DNA of 64,000 nt from JAOUEA01 sp040882605. Lineage in GTDB: Bacteria > Actinomycetota > UBA4738 > HRBIN12. This document shows positions 1-8,468 of the stretch, one piece after another (positions within the stretch are counted from its first letter, which is position 1; each line of letters starts with the position of its first letter). Position numbers and translations under genes: made by a program. The stretch covers positions 1 to 64,000 of the forward strand of contig JBBEAY010000002.1 in NCBI GenBank assembly GCA_040882605.1, in the 5' to 3' direction. The notes beneath the pieces are model-generated. The model was not told where the DNA came from and searched no databases. It saw only the letters and a program-made list of their open reading frames with translations.

Positions 1-55
1 AAGCTGCTCAGTTTTCAACCGGCGAGAAGTGCTCAGTTTTCACCCGGCGTCGACA
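1..55. mobile_element. Terminal repeats of an IS21-family-like element (end only)
   Basis: Two near-identical 20-base copies (5-24 and 30-49, one mismatch) of the motif TGCTCAGTTTTCAACCGGCG lie 25 bases apart and are followed by TCGACA ending at 55. Multiple short direct repeats inside the ends and a terminal CA are typical of IS21-family elements, and this motif resembles IS21 ends I recall. The transposase genes istA/istB would lie to the left, outside the window. The scaffold probably breaks here because the element is repeated in the genome. The family call is from memory. Confidence 0.55.
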
Positions 56-394
56 CCCGATGACCTTGCTTGGCCCGAAGGGATCTACAAGGGCGGCGAG
101 GAATTCCCGAGCACCGAGTATTCCTTCAACACAATCTGGCAAGGATCGACCGCTGACTCGAACCTTAGGGTGTACGCAGGTGCCATGGCAAGCGATTTGA
201 AGCAGGGGATCGTGCTCGTGGATGTCGTCGACCCCACGTCCTTTGAGCATTCATTTAAGGGCCCGATCGTCGCCGTGGGCTCGCCGGGTCCTCTTCAGAT
301 CGTCGGCGCCAAGGGGATGCTGATCTATCTTGAGGCAGCCGACGGTTCTACGATTACCTTTGACGTTGAGAGCGTCTCGTTCGTGAGATCCTGA
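29..394 (+). pseudogene. C-terminal remnant of a gene cut by the insertion sequence
   Basis: The reading frame is open to the left edge and runs through the insertion-sequence end. The GTG at 29 lies inside the element, so it is not an original start. Native sequence probably begins near base 56 and gives about 112 residues. They are rich in beta-type segments such as GIVLVDVVDP and GPIVAVGSPG, and end in FDVESVSFVRS. No family is recognised. No signal peptide or membrane segment is visible in what remains. It is probably the 3' part of a longer gene interrupted by transposition. Confidence 0.5.
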
Positions 395-646
395 TCCCCC
401 GAGGGTCTCGGGACGACGACGGCGCGTTGCCGAGATCATCTCTAGATTGGCGGCGCAGTCCCCCAATGGTGCGTCGGGTAGCGAGCCCATAGGGAGCGGT
501 GATCGTATTCCGGTGGGGCTTAACATCAAGCAGTCGAACCATCTCGCCGAGGATGGTTGCATCGGCCCCGATCCCGGGGGAGCCTGTGAGGGCATCGGGC
601 CGGTTGCCAACCCCTCCCTCGGTCCGGTATGGGTAGACGCTCACAT

Positions 647-1843
647 ATGACCAGAACGCACTTCCCCTTCCCCGCCCGCTTCCCCATGGCGGTTCGCGTC
701 GCCGCGGTTTCGACCGCGCTCGTCGCCATGCTCGCGGTCGCCGCCACGAGCGGTTTCGCCAATCCGAAGGAAGAGCTGCAGGATGCCCGCGATCGCCGAC
801 GCGCCCTCGAGTCGAAGCTGTCGGCGGCCGAGGGTCAGCTTTCCACGATCGACGCGCGGCTCGCCGACGCCTTGCTGAAGCTCGAGGATGCGACCGGCCG
901 GTTCGAGGAGGTCACGGCGAACCTGCAGGCCACCCGGCACGAGCGTGACGAGGCTGAAGCGCGCGTCGCCCGCATCGAGGTGCGCCTGAACGAGCGCGCC
1001 GCCGAAGTCTTCATGGAAGGCCCCGCATCCGATGTCGGCTTCTTCCTCGGCGCCACGTCGCTCTCCGATCTCTCCGACCGCATCGAGTTCGTCGATGTCG
1101 TTCAGCAAGAGGACGCCGACCTCGCCCAAGAGGTTCTGAACGTTCGGAACGAGCTCCTCGCGGCCGAGGATCGTCTCGAAGAGCTGCAGTCCGAGGCGCG
1201 GCGGCGCTACGACAAGGCGCAGGATTTGGAGGCGCAGGTCGAAGCCGATCTCGCGGCCCAGCAGTCGGTGCTCGCCGATGTGGAATCGACCCTCGCCGGG
1301 GCCAACGCCGACGAGAAGGCAGCCGAGAAGGCCTACCAGAAGTTCCTGGCGTCCCAGAGCTATGGAGCCCACTCATCGGTCGCGCTGCCCGAGGCGTGGC
1401 AGGGCGTGTTCAAGTACTGCCCCGTGGCGTTGCCGCGCGGGTTCGGTGACGGGTTCGGGGCGCCTCGCTACGTCGGCGGCTATCACCTCCACAAGGGCGT
1501 CGATATCGTGGCGCCAATGGGAACCGAGATCTACGCCACCTTCGACGGGGTCGCGAGCGACGCGACGAACGCCTACGGCGGCGCCGCCGTGTACGTGAGT
1601 GGGCAGTACGGGGCCACCTACAACGCGCACATGACCTCGATCGCGAAGCTCGGGCCGGTACAGGCCGGCGACGTGATCGGCTACGTCGGCAGCACGGGGC
1701 TCGCAGGAGGCGAGACGAACCACAACCACTTCGAGTTCCGGCCCAACGTGATGCCCTCGCCCTGGATCGCGAGCTACTACGGTTACTCGGTCATCGACGA
1801 CGCGATCAACCCGTACCCCCTGCTCGTCGCAGCCTGCGGCTAA
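647..1843 (+). CDS. Secreted M23-family (LytM/EnvC-like) peptidase with coiled coil
   Basis: Predicted zinc endopeptidase acting on peptidoglycan cross-links, or a regulator of such enzymes. An N-terminal signal peptide (about residues 14-38) precedes a long charged coiled coil (about 40-235) like that of EnvC and actinobacterial RipA-type partners. The C-terminal M23 domain keeps the metal motifs: HKGVD (His282, Asp286) and HNH (His359, His361). The start at 647 sits 7 bases after a TAGACG hexamer; an in-frame ATG at 629 is the alternative. The gene stands alone, converging on the minus-strand run that follows. Domain calls are confident; substrate is inferred. Confidence 0.9.
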   Translation: MTRTHFPFPARFPMAVRVAAVSTALVAMLAVAATSGFANPKEELQDARDRRRALESKLSAAEGQLSTIDARLADALLKLEDATGRFEEVTANLQATRHERDEAEARVARIEVRLNERAAEVFMEGPASDVGFFLGATSLSDLSDRIEFVDVVQQEDADLAQEVLNVRNELLAAEDRLEELQSEARRRYDKAQDLEAQVEADLAAQQSVLADVESTLAGANADEKAAEKAYQKFLASQSYGAHSSVALPEAWQGVFKYCPVALPRGFGDGFGAPRYVGGYHLHKGVDIVAPMGTEIYATFDGVASDATNAYGGAAVYVSGQYGATYNAHMTSIAKLGPVQAGDVIGYVGSTGLAGGETNHNHFEFRPNVMPSPWIASYYGYSVIDDAINPYPLLVAACG

Positions 1844-1913
1844 CCTTCGCTTCGCCCTCGGCTCCCGGTGCCGGTCGCCGGGCTTCCTGCGTACCTAGTC
1901 CAAGCAGGACTAC

Positions 1914-2702
1914 CTAGAGAGCGCGGCTGCGGATCAACAGGCCGAGCCCGATCACGAGCACGACCCCAGCGGCCACGAGCAAGGCAACGGCGAGCGGCGG
2001 CGTGCCGGATGCTCCGCCAGTCGTCGACCCGGACGAGCTCGGTGAAGGCGGCGCCGGCACCCCCGCCACCACGACGTAGCCGGGGCCGGGTACCTTCGCC
2101 TCCGCCTGCTGCTGGCCGGGGGAATCCGTCGTCTCGAGGGGTTCCCAGGTCTCGCCATCGTGGGAGTAGAGCAGCTCATGCGTGTTCGCGTGCAGCGTCG
2201 AGGTCGCCGGATACACCAGGATCGCCTGGATCGGCCGGTCGAAGTCGCGGGCCCGATCCCCTGACGGCCGGTACGTGGCGCCGACCCGGTAGGCATTCCC
2301 GAAGAACGCCAGCTCGCCGCCGGGCGGTGCGAGCGCCGTCGGATCCACCGGCGCCACCACCAGCTCGACCGACCGCTGGCCCGGCGCTGGACCGATCGAC
2401 CCCTCGTCGATCACTACGGTGACTTGGCTGTCGGAGGTGAACAGAACCTGGGTGCCCACGCCGCCCTCTCGAAGCGGAAGGTCGAAGCGTCCAGCGCTCG
2501 GTCGCTGGTTCGTGGACTCGAGCTCCGGGGGCGGCGACACCCACCGGTAGTTCACGGGGGCGAGGCCGTCGAGCAGCGGACCTCGGGCCAGTGGCGACAG
2601 TGATCCCGACCAGGCGGCCATCGCGGCGTAGATCGCCACGACGACGAGCCCGGAGATCAGCCGGCGCCGAGCCTCTCGGGTCCCGCCTGGATCGTCGGTC
2701 AC
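1914..2702 (-). CDS. Membrane-anchored protein with N- and C-terminal transmembrane segments
   Basis: Unrecognised 262-residue protein. Residues about 15-35 form a membrane segment (LISGLVVVAIYAAMAAWSG), the middle is a predicted extracytoplasmic beta-rich domain, then a Ser/Pro/Gly-rich linker and a last membrane helix (about 238-258) ending in RSRAL. The GTG start at 2702 overlaps the stop of the upstream substrate-binding lipoprotein by 4 bases (GTGA), which decides the start and makes this the last gene of the minus-strand run. It may be a membrane partner of that lipoprotein; this is inference from position only. Confidence 0.75.
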   Translation of the reverse strand: MTDDPGGTREARRRLISGLVVVAIYAAMAAWSGSLSPLARGPLLDGLAPVNYRWVSPPPELESTNQRPSAGRFDLPLREGGVGTQVLFTSDSQVTVVIDEGSIGPAPGQRSVELVVAPVDPTALAPPGGELAFFGNAYRVGATYRPSGDRARDFDRPIQAILVYPATSTLHANTHELLYSHDGETWEPLETTDSPGQQQAEAKVPGPGYVVVAGVPAPPSPSSSGSTTGGASGTPPLAVALLVAAGVVLVIGLGLLIRSRAL

Positions 2703-3964
2703 GAGGCGATGTCCAGGGGCTGGACCTCGTGCGTGGCGAGCCCGGGAGGCCACACGACCGTCGCACTCCCCGATTCGAGCCATTCCCAGATCACGGCGAC
2801 CGCGGCCACGTTGTCGCCTGCGGTCGCGGTGCCGGGGTCGCCGAAGCGCAGGCCACTTCCGTTCGGGAGGCTTCCCATCGGCAGATCGGTTGTGAGCGCG
2901 GCATCGGCGATCGCGTCGGGGGAGAGCGCGCCGTTAGCCGATCCGGCGGCGGCCGGCATCACCTCGGCGAACAGGGCCCATGCCGCAGAGAATCCGGCGA
3001 GCGCGGCGGGGCTCATGTCCTCATGCCAGCGCTCGTCATAGGCGGCGCGCGCGCGCTCGAGCAGATCGGCGCCTTCCGCGCGAAGAGCGGACGGGTCGAT
3101 CGAGGCGCCGCTCGGCTTGTCCGAGGCGAACAGACCGACCGCGCCAGCGCCGAGCGTCGCGCCGAACTCGGGCATGCAGTACGACGACGAGGTGCCGATG
3201 CTCGCGAGCAGGTCGACGCCGTTGCGGACGAGGGCGCGACGCAATCCGATCGCGTCGTCGAGGTACGCCGAGACGAACAGGACGTCCGCGCCCGATCGGT
3301 CGATGCGTCGCGCGAGCGCGTCGTAGTTCGCCGTGGTCACGTCATAGCCGAACCTTCCGACGACGTCGAGCTCGAGCTCGTGTGCGGCCTGCATCGCGCC
3401 GCCCGCCACCGAGCGTCCGTACACGTCGTCGACGAACGAGATCGCGTATCGCAGCTCGCGCGGATCGCGCCCGAAGGCTTCGGCGAGCGGACCGTGCACG
3501 AACTCGATCGCGTTGCGACCGAGCACCGCCCCGGTGGGCGGCATACGGAACGTGCGCACTCCCTGCTCGGAACGATCGGTCAGCGTGCCGACGGCGCCCG
3601 TCTCCCAGAACAGCATGTCGTTCGCGGCGGCGGTCTCCGAGGCGGGCGCCGAGATCGTGCTCCCATAGCTGCCGAGCACGACGTCGATGCCGTCGGCGGC
3701 GAAGTCCTCGATGGCGCCAGGAGCCGCCTCGGCCGCCGGCACATCGGTCGAGACGATCTCGAGCGGGCGGCCGTCGACGCCGCCGTCTGCGTTCACGAGC
3801 TCCGCGGCGAGCAGCGCTCCTCGGTGCTCGTCGATACCTCCCTGGCCTTGCGAGCCGGAAAGCGGGTAGATCGCCCCGACCCTGATGGTGTCGGCGCCGG
3901 TGTCAGACGTGCATGAAGGGAGCGCGAGAGCCATCGCTGCCAGAAGTGACAGCGTGCGTCTCAT
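2699..3964 (-). CDS. ABC-type substrate-binding lipoprotein (LivK/Peripla_BP_6 type)
   Basis: Periplasmic-binding-protein fold of the branched-chain amino acid/amide type, 421 residues. A lipobox LPSC puts the lipidated cysteine at residue 18, so the protein is tethered outside the membrane. The mature N-terminus has the family's IRVGAIYPLSGSQGQGG opening, and the second lobe carries SFVDDVYGRS and DVLFVSAYLDD. No permease or ATPase genes are adjacent, so it is an orphan receptor, perhaps a sensor or a partner of a remote transporter. The ATG at 3964 overlaps the stop of the CPBP gene (ATGA). Ligand is unknown. Confidence 0.85.
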   Translation of the reverse strand: MRRTLSLLAAMALALPSCTSDTGADTIRVGAIYPLSGSQGQGGIDEHRGALLAAELVNADGGVDGRPLEIVSTDVPAAEAAPGAIEDFAADGIDVVLGSYGSTISAPASETAAANDMLFWETGAVGTLTDRSEQGVRTFRMPPTGAVLGRNAIEFVHGPLAEAFGRDPRELRYAISFVDDVYGRSVAGGAMQAAHELELDVVGRFGYDVTTANYDALARRIDRSGADVLFVSAYLDDAIGLRRALVRNGVDLLASIGTSSSYCMPEFGATLGAGAVGLFASDKPSGASIDPSALRAEGADLLERARAAYDERWHEDMSPAALAGFSAAWALFAEVMPAAAGSANGALSPDAIADAALTTDLPMGSLPNGSGLRFGDPGTATAGDNVAAVAVIWEWLESGSATVVWPPGLATHEVQPLDIAS

Positions 3965-4551
3965 CGCAGCACCGTCATCACCACGTTGGCCGCTGCGTGG
4001 GTCGCTGCGGGAACCGTCCAGCTTCCAGAGGCCCAGCGTTGCCACGAGAGCAGCAATCCGGCGCCGAGATCGACCGGGAACACCGCCACCCCGTAGATCG
4101 GCACGTGCACCAGGGCGAACGCGACCGCTGTGACGCCGATCGCGACGATCGCACCCCGTCGCTCGAGTGCGCCGTACATCGTCCGACGGAACAGGGCCTC
4201 TTCGGCTACGGCGGCGAGCAACGTGAGCGGTAGCGCCCACGCGATGAGCGGGGCGGGCACGGGGGGCCCGCCGGTGGCGAGGGAGAGCGCGACGGCCGCC
4301 AGGCCGACGGCGAGCACGAGGCCGGGGTGCAGGCGGGCATTGCTCCGTGCAGCCGGAACCAGGAGCGATGCCACCAGGATCGCGAGCAGGGTCGCGGTGA
4401 GTCCGGCCAGGCGCCCGAACGAACCAAGCGTTGGCAGCCAGGTGCGCATGAGTAGCAGCGCTGCGCCGGTGGTGACCAGGCTGAGCGTAGCGAGGTCTCG
4501 GTGTGCGACCCGCCCTCGTGTCTGGCTCACCTGCGTCTGCGGCCGGCTCAT
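3961..4551 (-). CDS. CPBP-family intramembrane metalloprotease
   Basis: Member of the CAAX-protease/bacteriocin-processing family (Abi, Rce1-like), 196 residues, with about six hydrophobic segments. The catalytic signature is visible: EE at 117-118 followed by FRR (121-123), His149 in FALVHVP, and His185 with Asn189 in THAAANV. These are the usual metal-binding and catalytic positions. It overlaps its neighbours by 4 bases on both sides, so it is translated with the copper-context lipoprotein upstream and the LivK-type lipoprotein downstream. Family substrates are mostly unknown, and I cannot name one here. Confidence 0.85.
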   Translation of the reverse strand: MSRPQTQVSQTRGRVAHRDLATLSLVTTGAALLLMRTWLPTLGSFGRLAGLTATLLAILVASLLVPAARSNARLHPGLVLAVGLAAVALSLATGGPPVPAPLIAWALPLTLLAAVAEEALFRRTMYGALERRGAIVAIGVTAVAFALVHVPIYGVAVFPVDLGAGLLLSWQRWASGSWTVPAATHAAANVVMTVLR

Positions 4552-5027
4552 GCCTTCGCCTCGAAGGAGACGGCGGCCAGCACCCTCGGATCGAACGGCG
4601 CGTGGTCGCCCGCGACGAACTCGACCTGCAACAGGTGCTCGCCCGGTGTGAGGTCGGTCAACGGCAGCGAGGTGCCCGAGGTCATGGTGATGAGCGAGCC
4701 GTCGAGCATCACGTGCAGGTGTCCCTGATCGGGCCGAAGGTCGGTCGAAGTCTGGTCGACGATCTCGGCGCCCTTCAGGGCGACCTCGAGCTGTGCGGTC
4801 CCGCCTGCGACGCGCTCGCCGTTCTCGGGGCTCACGATCGTGAGCACCCCAGTGCTCGTGGGCCGTTCTGTCGCCACGGTGGGAGTCGTCGGAGTCGAGG
4901 CCGAGCCGTCGTCGGTCGTATCACCCCCACATGCGGCTGCGAGGAGGGCGAGGGCGACGACGAGGGTCGGGGCGAGACGCACTGCTCGCGCGATCGAGCC
5001 GCGTCGCATAGTTCGGCCTCGCTTCAC
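4548..5027 (-). CDS. Lipoprotein with DUF4399-like domain
   Basis: A 159-residue lipoprotein with lipobox LAAAC (lipidated Cys33) and a Thr/Ser-rich linker. The C-terminal domain (about 60-159) carries GHLHVMLDG and GEHLLQVEFVAGDHAPFDP. It is clearly paralogous to the C-terminal half of the protein at 7117-7692, which has GHVHLVLDG and AHTLQAEFVAADHAPFNP. The conserved His residues suggest metal binding; the DUF4399 assignment is from memory. The GTG start at 5027 overlaps the stop of the CopC-CopD gene (GTGA). It probably works outside the membrane with that protein in copper handling. Confidence 0.8.
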   Translation of the reverse strand: MKRGRTMRRGSIARAVRLAPTLVVALALLAAACGGDTTDDGSASTPTTPTVATERPTSTGVLTIVSPENGERVAGGTAQLEVALKGAEIVDQTSTDLRPDQGHLHVMLDGSLITMTSGTSLPLTDLTPGEHLLQVEFVAGDHAPFDPRVLAAVSFEAKA

Positions 5028-7120
5028 GGTTCGATCTCCTGTTCGTGGGTGGCTTGCAGCACGGTACCGCCTTCGCTCGTCGCGACGACTTGGAATCGCC
5101 AGAGACCGGGGTCGACCTCGACGGACGCCGAGAAGTGCCCGGGCGTGAGTCGCGTGGTGTCGAGCGCTTCGGCTTGCCCCTCGGGGGCGACCGCGACCAC
5201 CACGAGCCCGGAAAGCGGAAGCTCGTCACCCTGGGCATCGAAGGCCGTCACGTGCAGCTCGTTCGCACCGGCGGCGCCTGGGTCGAGATAGACCTGGATC
5301 TGGTCGCCCGTCGAAAGCGTGAACGTCTCGATGTCGGGAAGGTCCCCCGAGCCTTCGGTCATGATCGAGGCCGTCGGGGGGGCGCGCGTGACGAGGATGA
5401 GTGGCACCTCGATCGTGCGCGCCCCGGATCGCACCTGGACCACGGCGTCCCACGCCCCGGCGAGGGAGAGCTGCGTGCCGATGCCCGTCCAGGTTGCGGG
5501 CCCTCCCTCGGCCGTGCCGCTGGGCTCGGTCGTGGCGGGGCTTGCAGCCGTGCCGGTGGATCCGAGGAGGAGCGTGGCGGGCTCGATCTCCGGGCGGCCG
5601 ATCGCCGAAAGCAGCACGGTGACCTCGTCGGCTTCGACGGGTGTGCCGCCGTCGTAGTCGACGATGATCGCCTCGAAGGTATTTGGCCCGGCGGTGCCTG
5701 GCGACGCAGTGAGCGTGACCCGGGTGGTGGTGGCGAAGTCGGCGCCCGCCCCGGCGATCGATGGCGCGGCTCGTGTCGGCGAAGCGCCCGGTGGGTTGGG
5801 GTTGAGGCTCGTGAGTGTTCCGGTCAGCCCGAAGACGCCGAGCGCGCCGACGACCTCGATCGCGATCACGCGGCGCAGCAACGTGCCGTCGGTCGCGAGG
5901 CGCGGGATCGACCGTCGACGGTTGAACGCCCCGAGTCCGATCAGGCCCACCGCGAAGGCGACCTTCACGATCAAGGCGGCGCCGTAGCTCGTGTCGGTGA
6001 GCATCGCGCGAACGTGGCCGATGCCACCGGCCTCGGCCACGGTGCGCGCCATGCCTGTGATCACCACTGCGAGCAGCGCCCATCCCGCCATGCGCGAGAA
6101 CCGCTTCGCCTCGATCACCGGCGGAGGCTCGCTGGCCGCGCTGCGTTCTCGTACCAGCAGCAGCAGTGGCAGCAGGCCGCCGATCCACACGCCGATCGCG
6201 AGCAGGTGCGCGAACTGCGCGAGCTCTGCGGGCCAGGCGGGCACGAGCGCGGCCGCATGCCCGCTCGTCGCGCGCACGAACATCGTTGCCGCGGCGGCGA
6301 CGCCGATCGCAACCAGGGGAGCGCGGCCGATCGCAACCAGGGGAGCGCGGCCTGCGGAACGGCTCGCAGCCAGAGAACCGACCAACGCGGCAACGAGCGT
6401 GAGCGCGGCGGTCGCGAGCAGCCAGACGTACGAGCGGCCGGATGCCGACGCGAGCAGGTCACCGACCGACGCACCGACCACGTCGGCCTCCGCGATCGTC
6501 ATCACGACAGCGCCCACGAACGCCGCTGCGCCCGCGAACGGAAGCAGCGCGCGCCGGCCCGCCACCACACCGCCGAAGGCCGCGAGACCCGTGACCGCCG
6601 CTCCCACCGAGAGCACGAGGCCCGCGTACAGCAGCACCTTGCCCGCGACCGCGAGGGGCGAAGGACCCGGCGTCGGCAGGGCGGCGGCTTCCGGAGCGGG
6701 CGCCACCTCGCCGGAGGCGACGCCCACGCCGAACGCGAAGACGCCGGGGGTGAGATGTCCGTCGGCCTCCGAGACCACGATCCACGAGACGGTGTAGACG
6801 CCGTCGCCTAGGTCATCGGGCAGCGCGAGCTCGAGGGAGCGCGGTGGAACGCCTCGTTCCAGAGGTCCCGTCTCGATCATGGCGCCGCTCGCGTCGAGCA
6901 CCGTCACCGACGACAGGTCGGGGTCGGGCGGCTCCGAGAACGACATCGTGATCGACGCCGGCGCCGTCGGCAGCACCTGCCCGTCGGACGGGTTCGACGA
7001 GGTGAGCCCCGCATGTGCCGATGCAGCCGAGGCGAGCGCGACGACCAGCGCTGCGCCGATCGCGAACACGGCGCCCACGCCCGCGACATGGCGGGGAAGC
7101 CTGATCTCGAGCGCAGTCAC
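5024..7120 (-). CDS. CopC-CopD copper resistance/uptake fusion with C-terminal YtkA/FixH-like region
   Basis: A 698-residue copper protein. A signal peptide ends before His36, which becomes the first mature residue and is the usual amino-terminal copper ligand of CopC. The CopC domain spans about 36-135 (HAGLTSSNPSDGQVLP, then SEADGHLTPG). The CopD membrane domain follows at about 155-430 with eight or so helices, including FAHLLAIGVWIGGLLPL. The last 260 residues are extracytoplasmic beta-rich modules like YtkA/FixH. Start GTG at 7120 overlaps the upstream stop (GTGA). A 24-base tandem duplication lies inside the CopD part. Known family role: copper import or periplasmic copper delivery. Confidence 0.9.
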   Translation of the reverse strand: MTALEIRLPRHVAGVGAVFAIGAALVVALASAASAHAGLTSSNPSDGQVLPTAPASITMSFSEPPDPDLSSVTVLDASGAMIETGPLERGVPPRSLELALPDDLGDGVYTVSWIVVSEADGHLTPGVFAFGVGVASGEVAPAPEAAALPTPGPSPLAVAGKVLLYAGLVLSVGAAVTGLAAFGGVVAGRRALLPFAGAAAFVGAVVMTIAEADVVGASVGDLLASASGRSYVWLLATAALTLVAALVGSLAASRSAGRAPLVAIGRAPLVAIGVAAAATMFVRATSGHAAALVPAWPAELAQFAHLLAIGVWIGGLLPLLLLVRERSAASEPPPVIEAKRFSRMAGWALLAVVITGMARTVAEAGGIGHVRAMLTDTSYGAALIVKVAFAVGLIGLGAFNRRRSIPRLATDGTLLRRVIAIEVVGALGVFGLTGTLTSLNPNPPGASPTRAAPSIAGAGADFATTTRVTLTASPGTAGPNTFEAIIVDYDGGTPVEADEVTVLLSAIGRPEIEPATLLLGSTGTAASPATTEPSGTAEGGPATWTGIGTQLSLAGAWDAVVQVRSGARTIEVPLILVTRAPPTASIMTEGSGDLPDIETFTLSTGDQIQVYLDPGAAGANELHVTAFDAQGDELPLSGLVVVAVAPEGQAEALDTTRLTPGHFSASVEVDPGLWRFQVVATSEGGTVLQATHEQEIEP
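6303..6350. repeat. 24-base tandem duplication inside the CopC-CopD gene
   Basis: Two identical adjacent 24-base copies (6303-6326 and 6327-6350). In the protein they give the repeated octapeptide GRAPLVAI in a loop next to a CopD helix. The reading frame is kept. Confidence 0.9.
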
Positions 7121-7692
7121 GGTGCCTCCGTCTCGAATCGCACGGCCGCTGTGACCCTCGGGTTGAACGGGGCGTGGTCGGCGGCCACGAACTCGGCCTG
7201 CAGCGTATGCGCGCCCGGCGACATGCCGCCGAGGTCGACGACCTGCACGAGCCCGTAGGTCATCGAGACGAGCTCACCGTCGAGCACCAGGTGCACATGG
7301 CCCGTGTCGGAGGTGAGCACGGTGCTCGCAGAGTCGACGATCCGTCCGCCCTGCAGATCGAGCACGACTTCCACCTCGTCGGCGGCCAAAGATGACCCGT
7401 CGACCGGGTCGCTGACCGAAAGCCTCGCGGTCGAAGACGGCCGAGGGCCTGAGGGCGCCCCTGAGGCGAACGATGGCCCTGCCGGCGTGGCCGGGAAGAG
7501 CGCCCGAGGCACTACGGCCGCCGAGATCACCAGGGCGACCGCACCCAAGAGCAACCCCGGTCCGGCCCAGGAAGGCAGGCGGGGGAACGCCTTGCCCTTC
7601 AGGCGGGACCACCCCACCCACCCCACCCAGAGCGCGCCGAACAGCAGCACGACCGAGAGCGACTCGTCGGCTGCGCCGGCGTGGGCGAGCAT
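7117..7692 (-). CDS. Membrane protein with DUF4399-like extracytoplasmic domain
   Basis: A 191-residue protein with two N-terminal hydrophobic segments (about 12-30 and 45-65) and a C-terminal domain (about 90-191) paralogous to the lipoprotein at 4548-5027. The shared motifs are GHxHLxLDG, a central GAHTLQ and DHAPFNPR. The ATG at 7692 is preferred over longer options because it begins MLAHAGAADES and lies 10 bases from the upstream stop. It is part of the CopC-CopD run. Function is probably extracytoplasmic metal handling; this rests on context and conserved His residues. Confidence 0.78.
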   Translation of the reverse strand: MLAHAGAADESLSVVLLFGALWVGWVGWSRLKGKAFPRLPSWAGPGLLLGAVALVISAAVVPRALFPATPAGPSFASGAPSGPRPSSTARLSVSDPVDGSSLAADEVEVVLDLQGGRIVDSASTVLTSDTGHVHLVLDGELVSMTYGLVQVVDLGGMSPGAHTLQAEFVAADHAPFNPRVTAAVRFETEAP

Positions 7693-7702
7693 CGTCGATG
7701 CC

Positions 7703-8383
7703 TCAGGCCTTCCTGCGGCCCGCCGCGATCGCCGCGATGATGCCGATCGCCCCCAGCACGATGCCCGCCATGCCGACCGTGCGCGCGCTCGACGCCGCAC
7801 TCTCGGCCGATGCCGCCGCGGCCTCTGCGGCCGCGACGCCGTCGGCGGCCCTGGTGCTCTCGGCGTCGATGCGTGTCACGACTTCCTGGATCGAGGGTGC
7901 GTCGACCGCAGGGAACGACAGAGAGTCGGCATCCACGACCGCCGAGAACGTCGCGGGGCCCGAGGTCATCTCCTCGTCGACTTCCTCGCCGTCGATCGTG
8001 CCCGTGAAATGGAACGTGTACTTGCCCGGCTGCGACGGCACGAAGTCGGCGCGGTAGTCGCCGGCCTCACCGAAGACGAGTTGCCCCGCCTCGAAGAAGA
8101 AGGCCGGCGCAAGGTCCATGGGCTCCGACGTCTCGCCGCCGTAGGTGATCTCGACCGCCACGTCGCCGGGCCGCAGGTCGATCACCGGCTCGCCGTCGTG
8201 CTCGACGACCAGCTGCACCGCGTTGGGTTGTCCGGCGAACGCCGGTTCGTCGACGAACCCGATCGTGAGTGAGAGACCGCCCTGACCCGCCTCGCTGTGG
8301 GCGAACGCCGGTGCGGCGGGCAGCACGCTGAGACCGGCAACGACCACACCGAGCGCGGCTCGTCGGAAGTTGGAACGATGCAT
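7703..8383 (-). CDS. Secreted, C-terminally anchored protein of the copper locus
   Basis: A 226-residue protein with signal peptide MHRSNFRRAALGVVVAGLSV and predicted cleavage after AFA, so the mature chain starts with His29 as in CopC proteins. A beta-rich domain (about 30-150) is followed by an Ala-rich helix and a C-terminal membrane segment with AAGRRKA at its cytoplasmic end. A GGAG ribosome site lies about 8 bases before ATG 8383, which fixes the start. It heads the minus-strand run. The sequence resembles the copper-associated YtkA/CopC class, but I do not recognise a named family. Confidence 0.8.
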   Translation of the reverse strand: MHRSNFRRAALGVVVAGLSVLPAAPAFAHSEAGQGGLSLTIGFVDEPAFAGQPNAVQLVVEHDGEPVIDLRPGDVAVEITYGGETSEPMDLAPAFFFEAGQLVFGEAGDYRADFVPSQPGKYTFHFTGTIDGEEVDEEMTSGPATFSAVVDADSLSFPAVDAPSIQEVVTRIDAESTRAADGVAAAEAAAASAESAASSARTVGMAGIVLGAIGIIAAIAAGRRKA

Positions 8384-8468
8384 GTTGATGCTCCTTCCGT
8401 TCGATGCCCTGTCATGACTACGCCGCACCCGTGGATCGCGGGCCGCGTGGCGCGTGCATCGGTGACGC

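Noticed and set aside
5045..6811. Long plus-strand open frame opposite the CopC-CopD gene
   Set aside because: Charged low-complexity composition with no domain; the minus strand encodes a clear copper protein.
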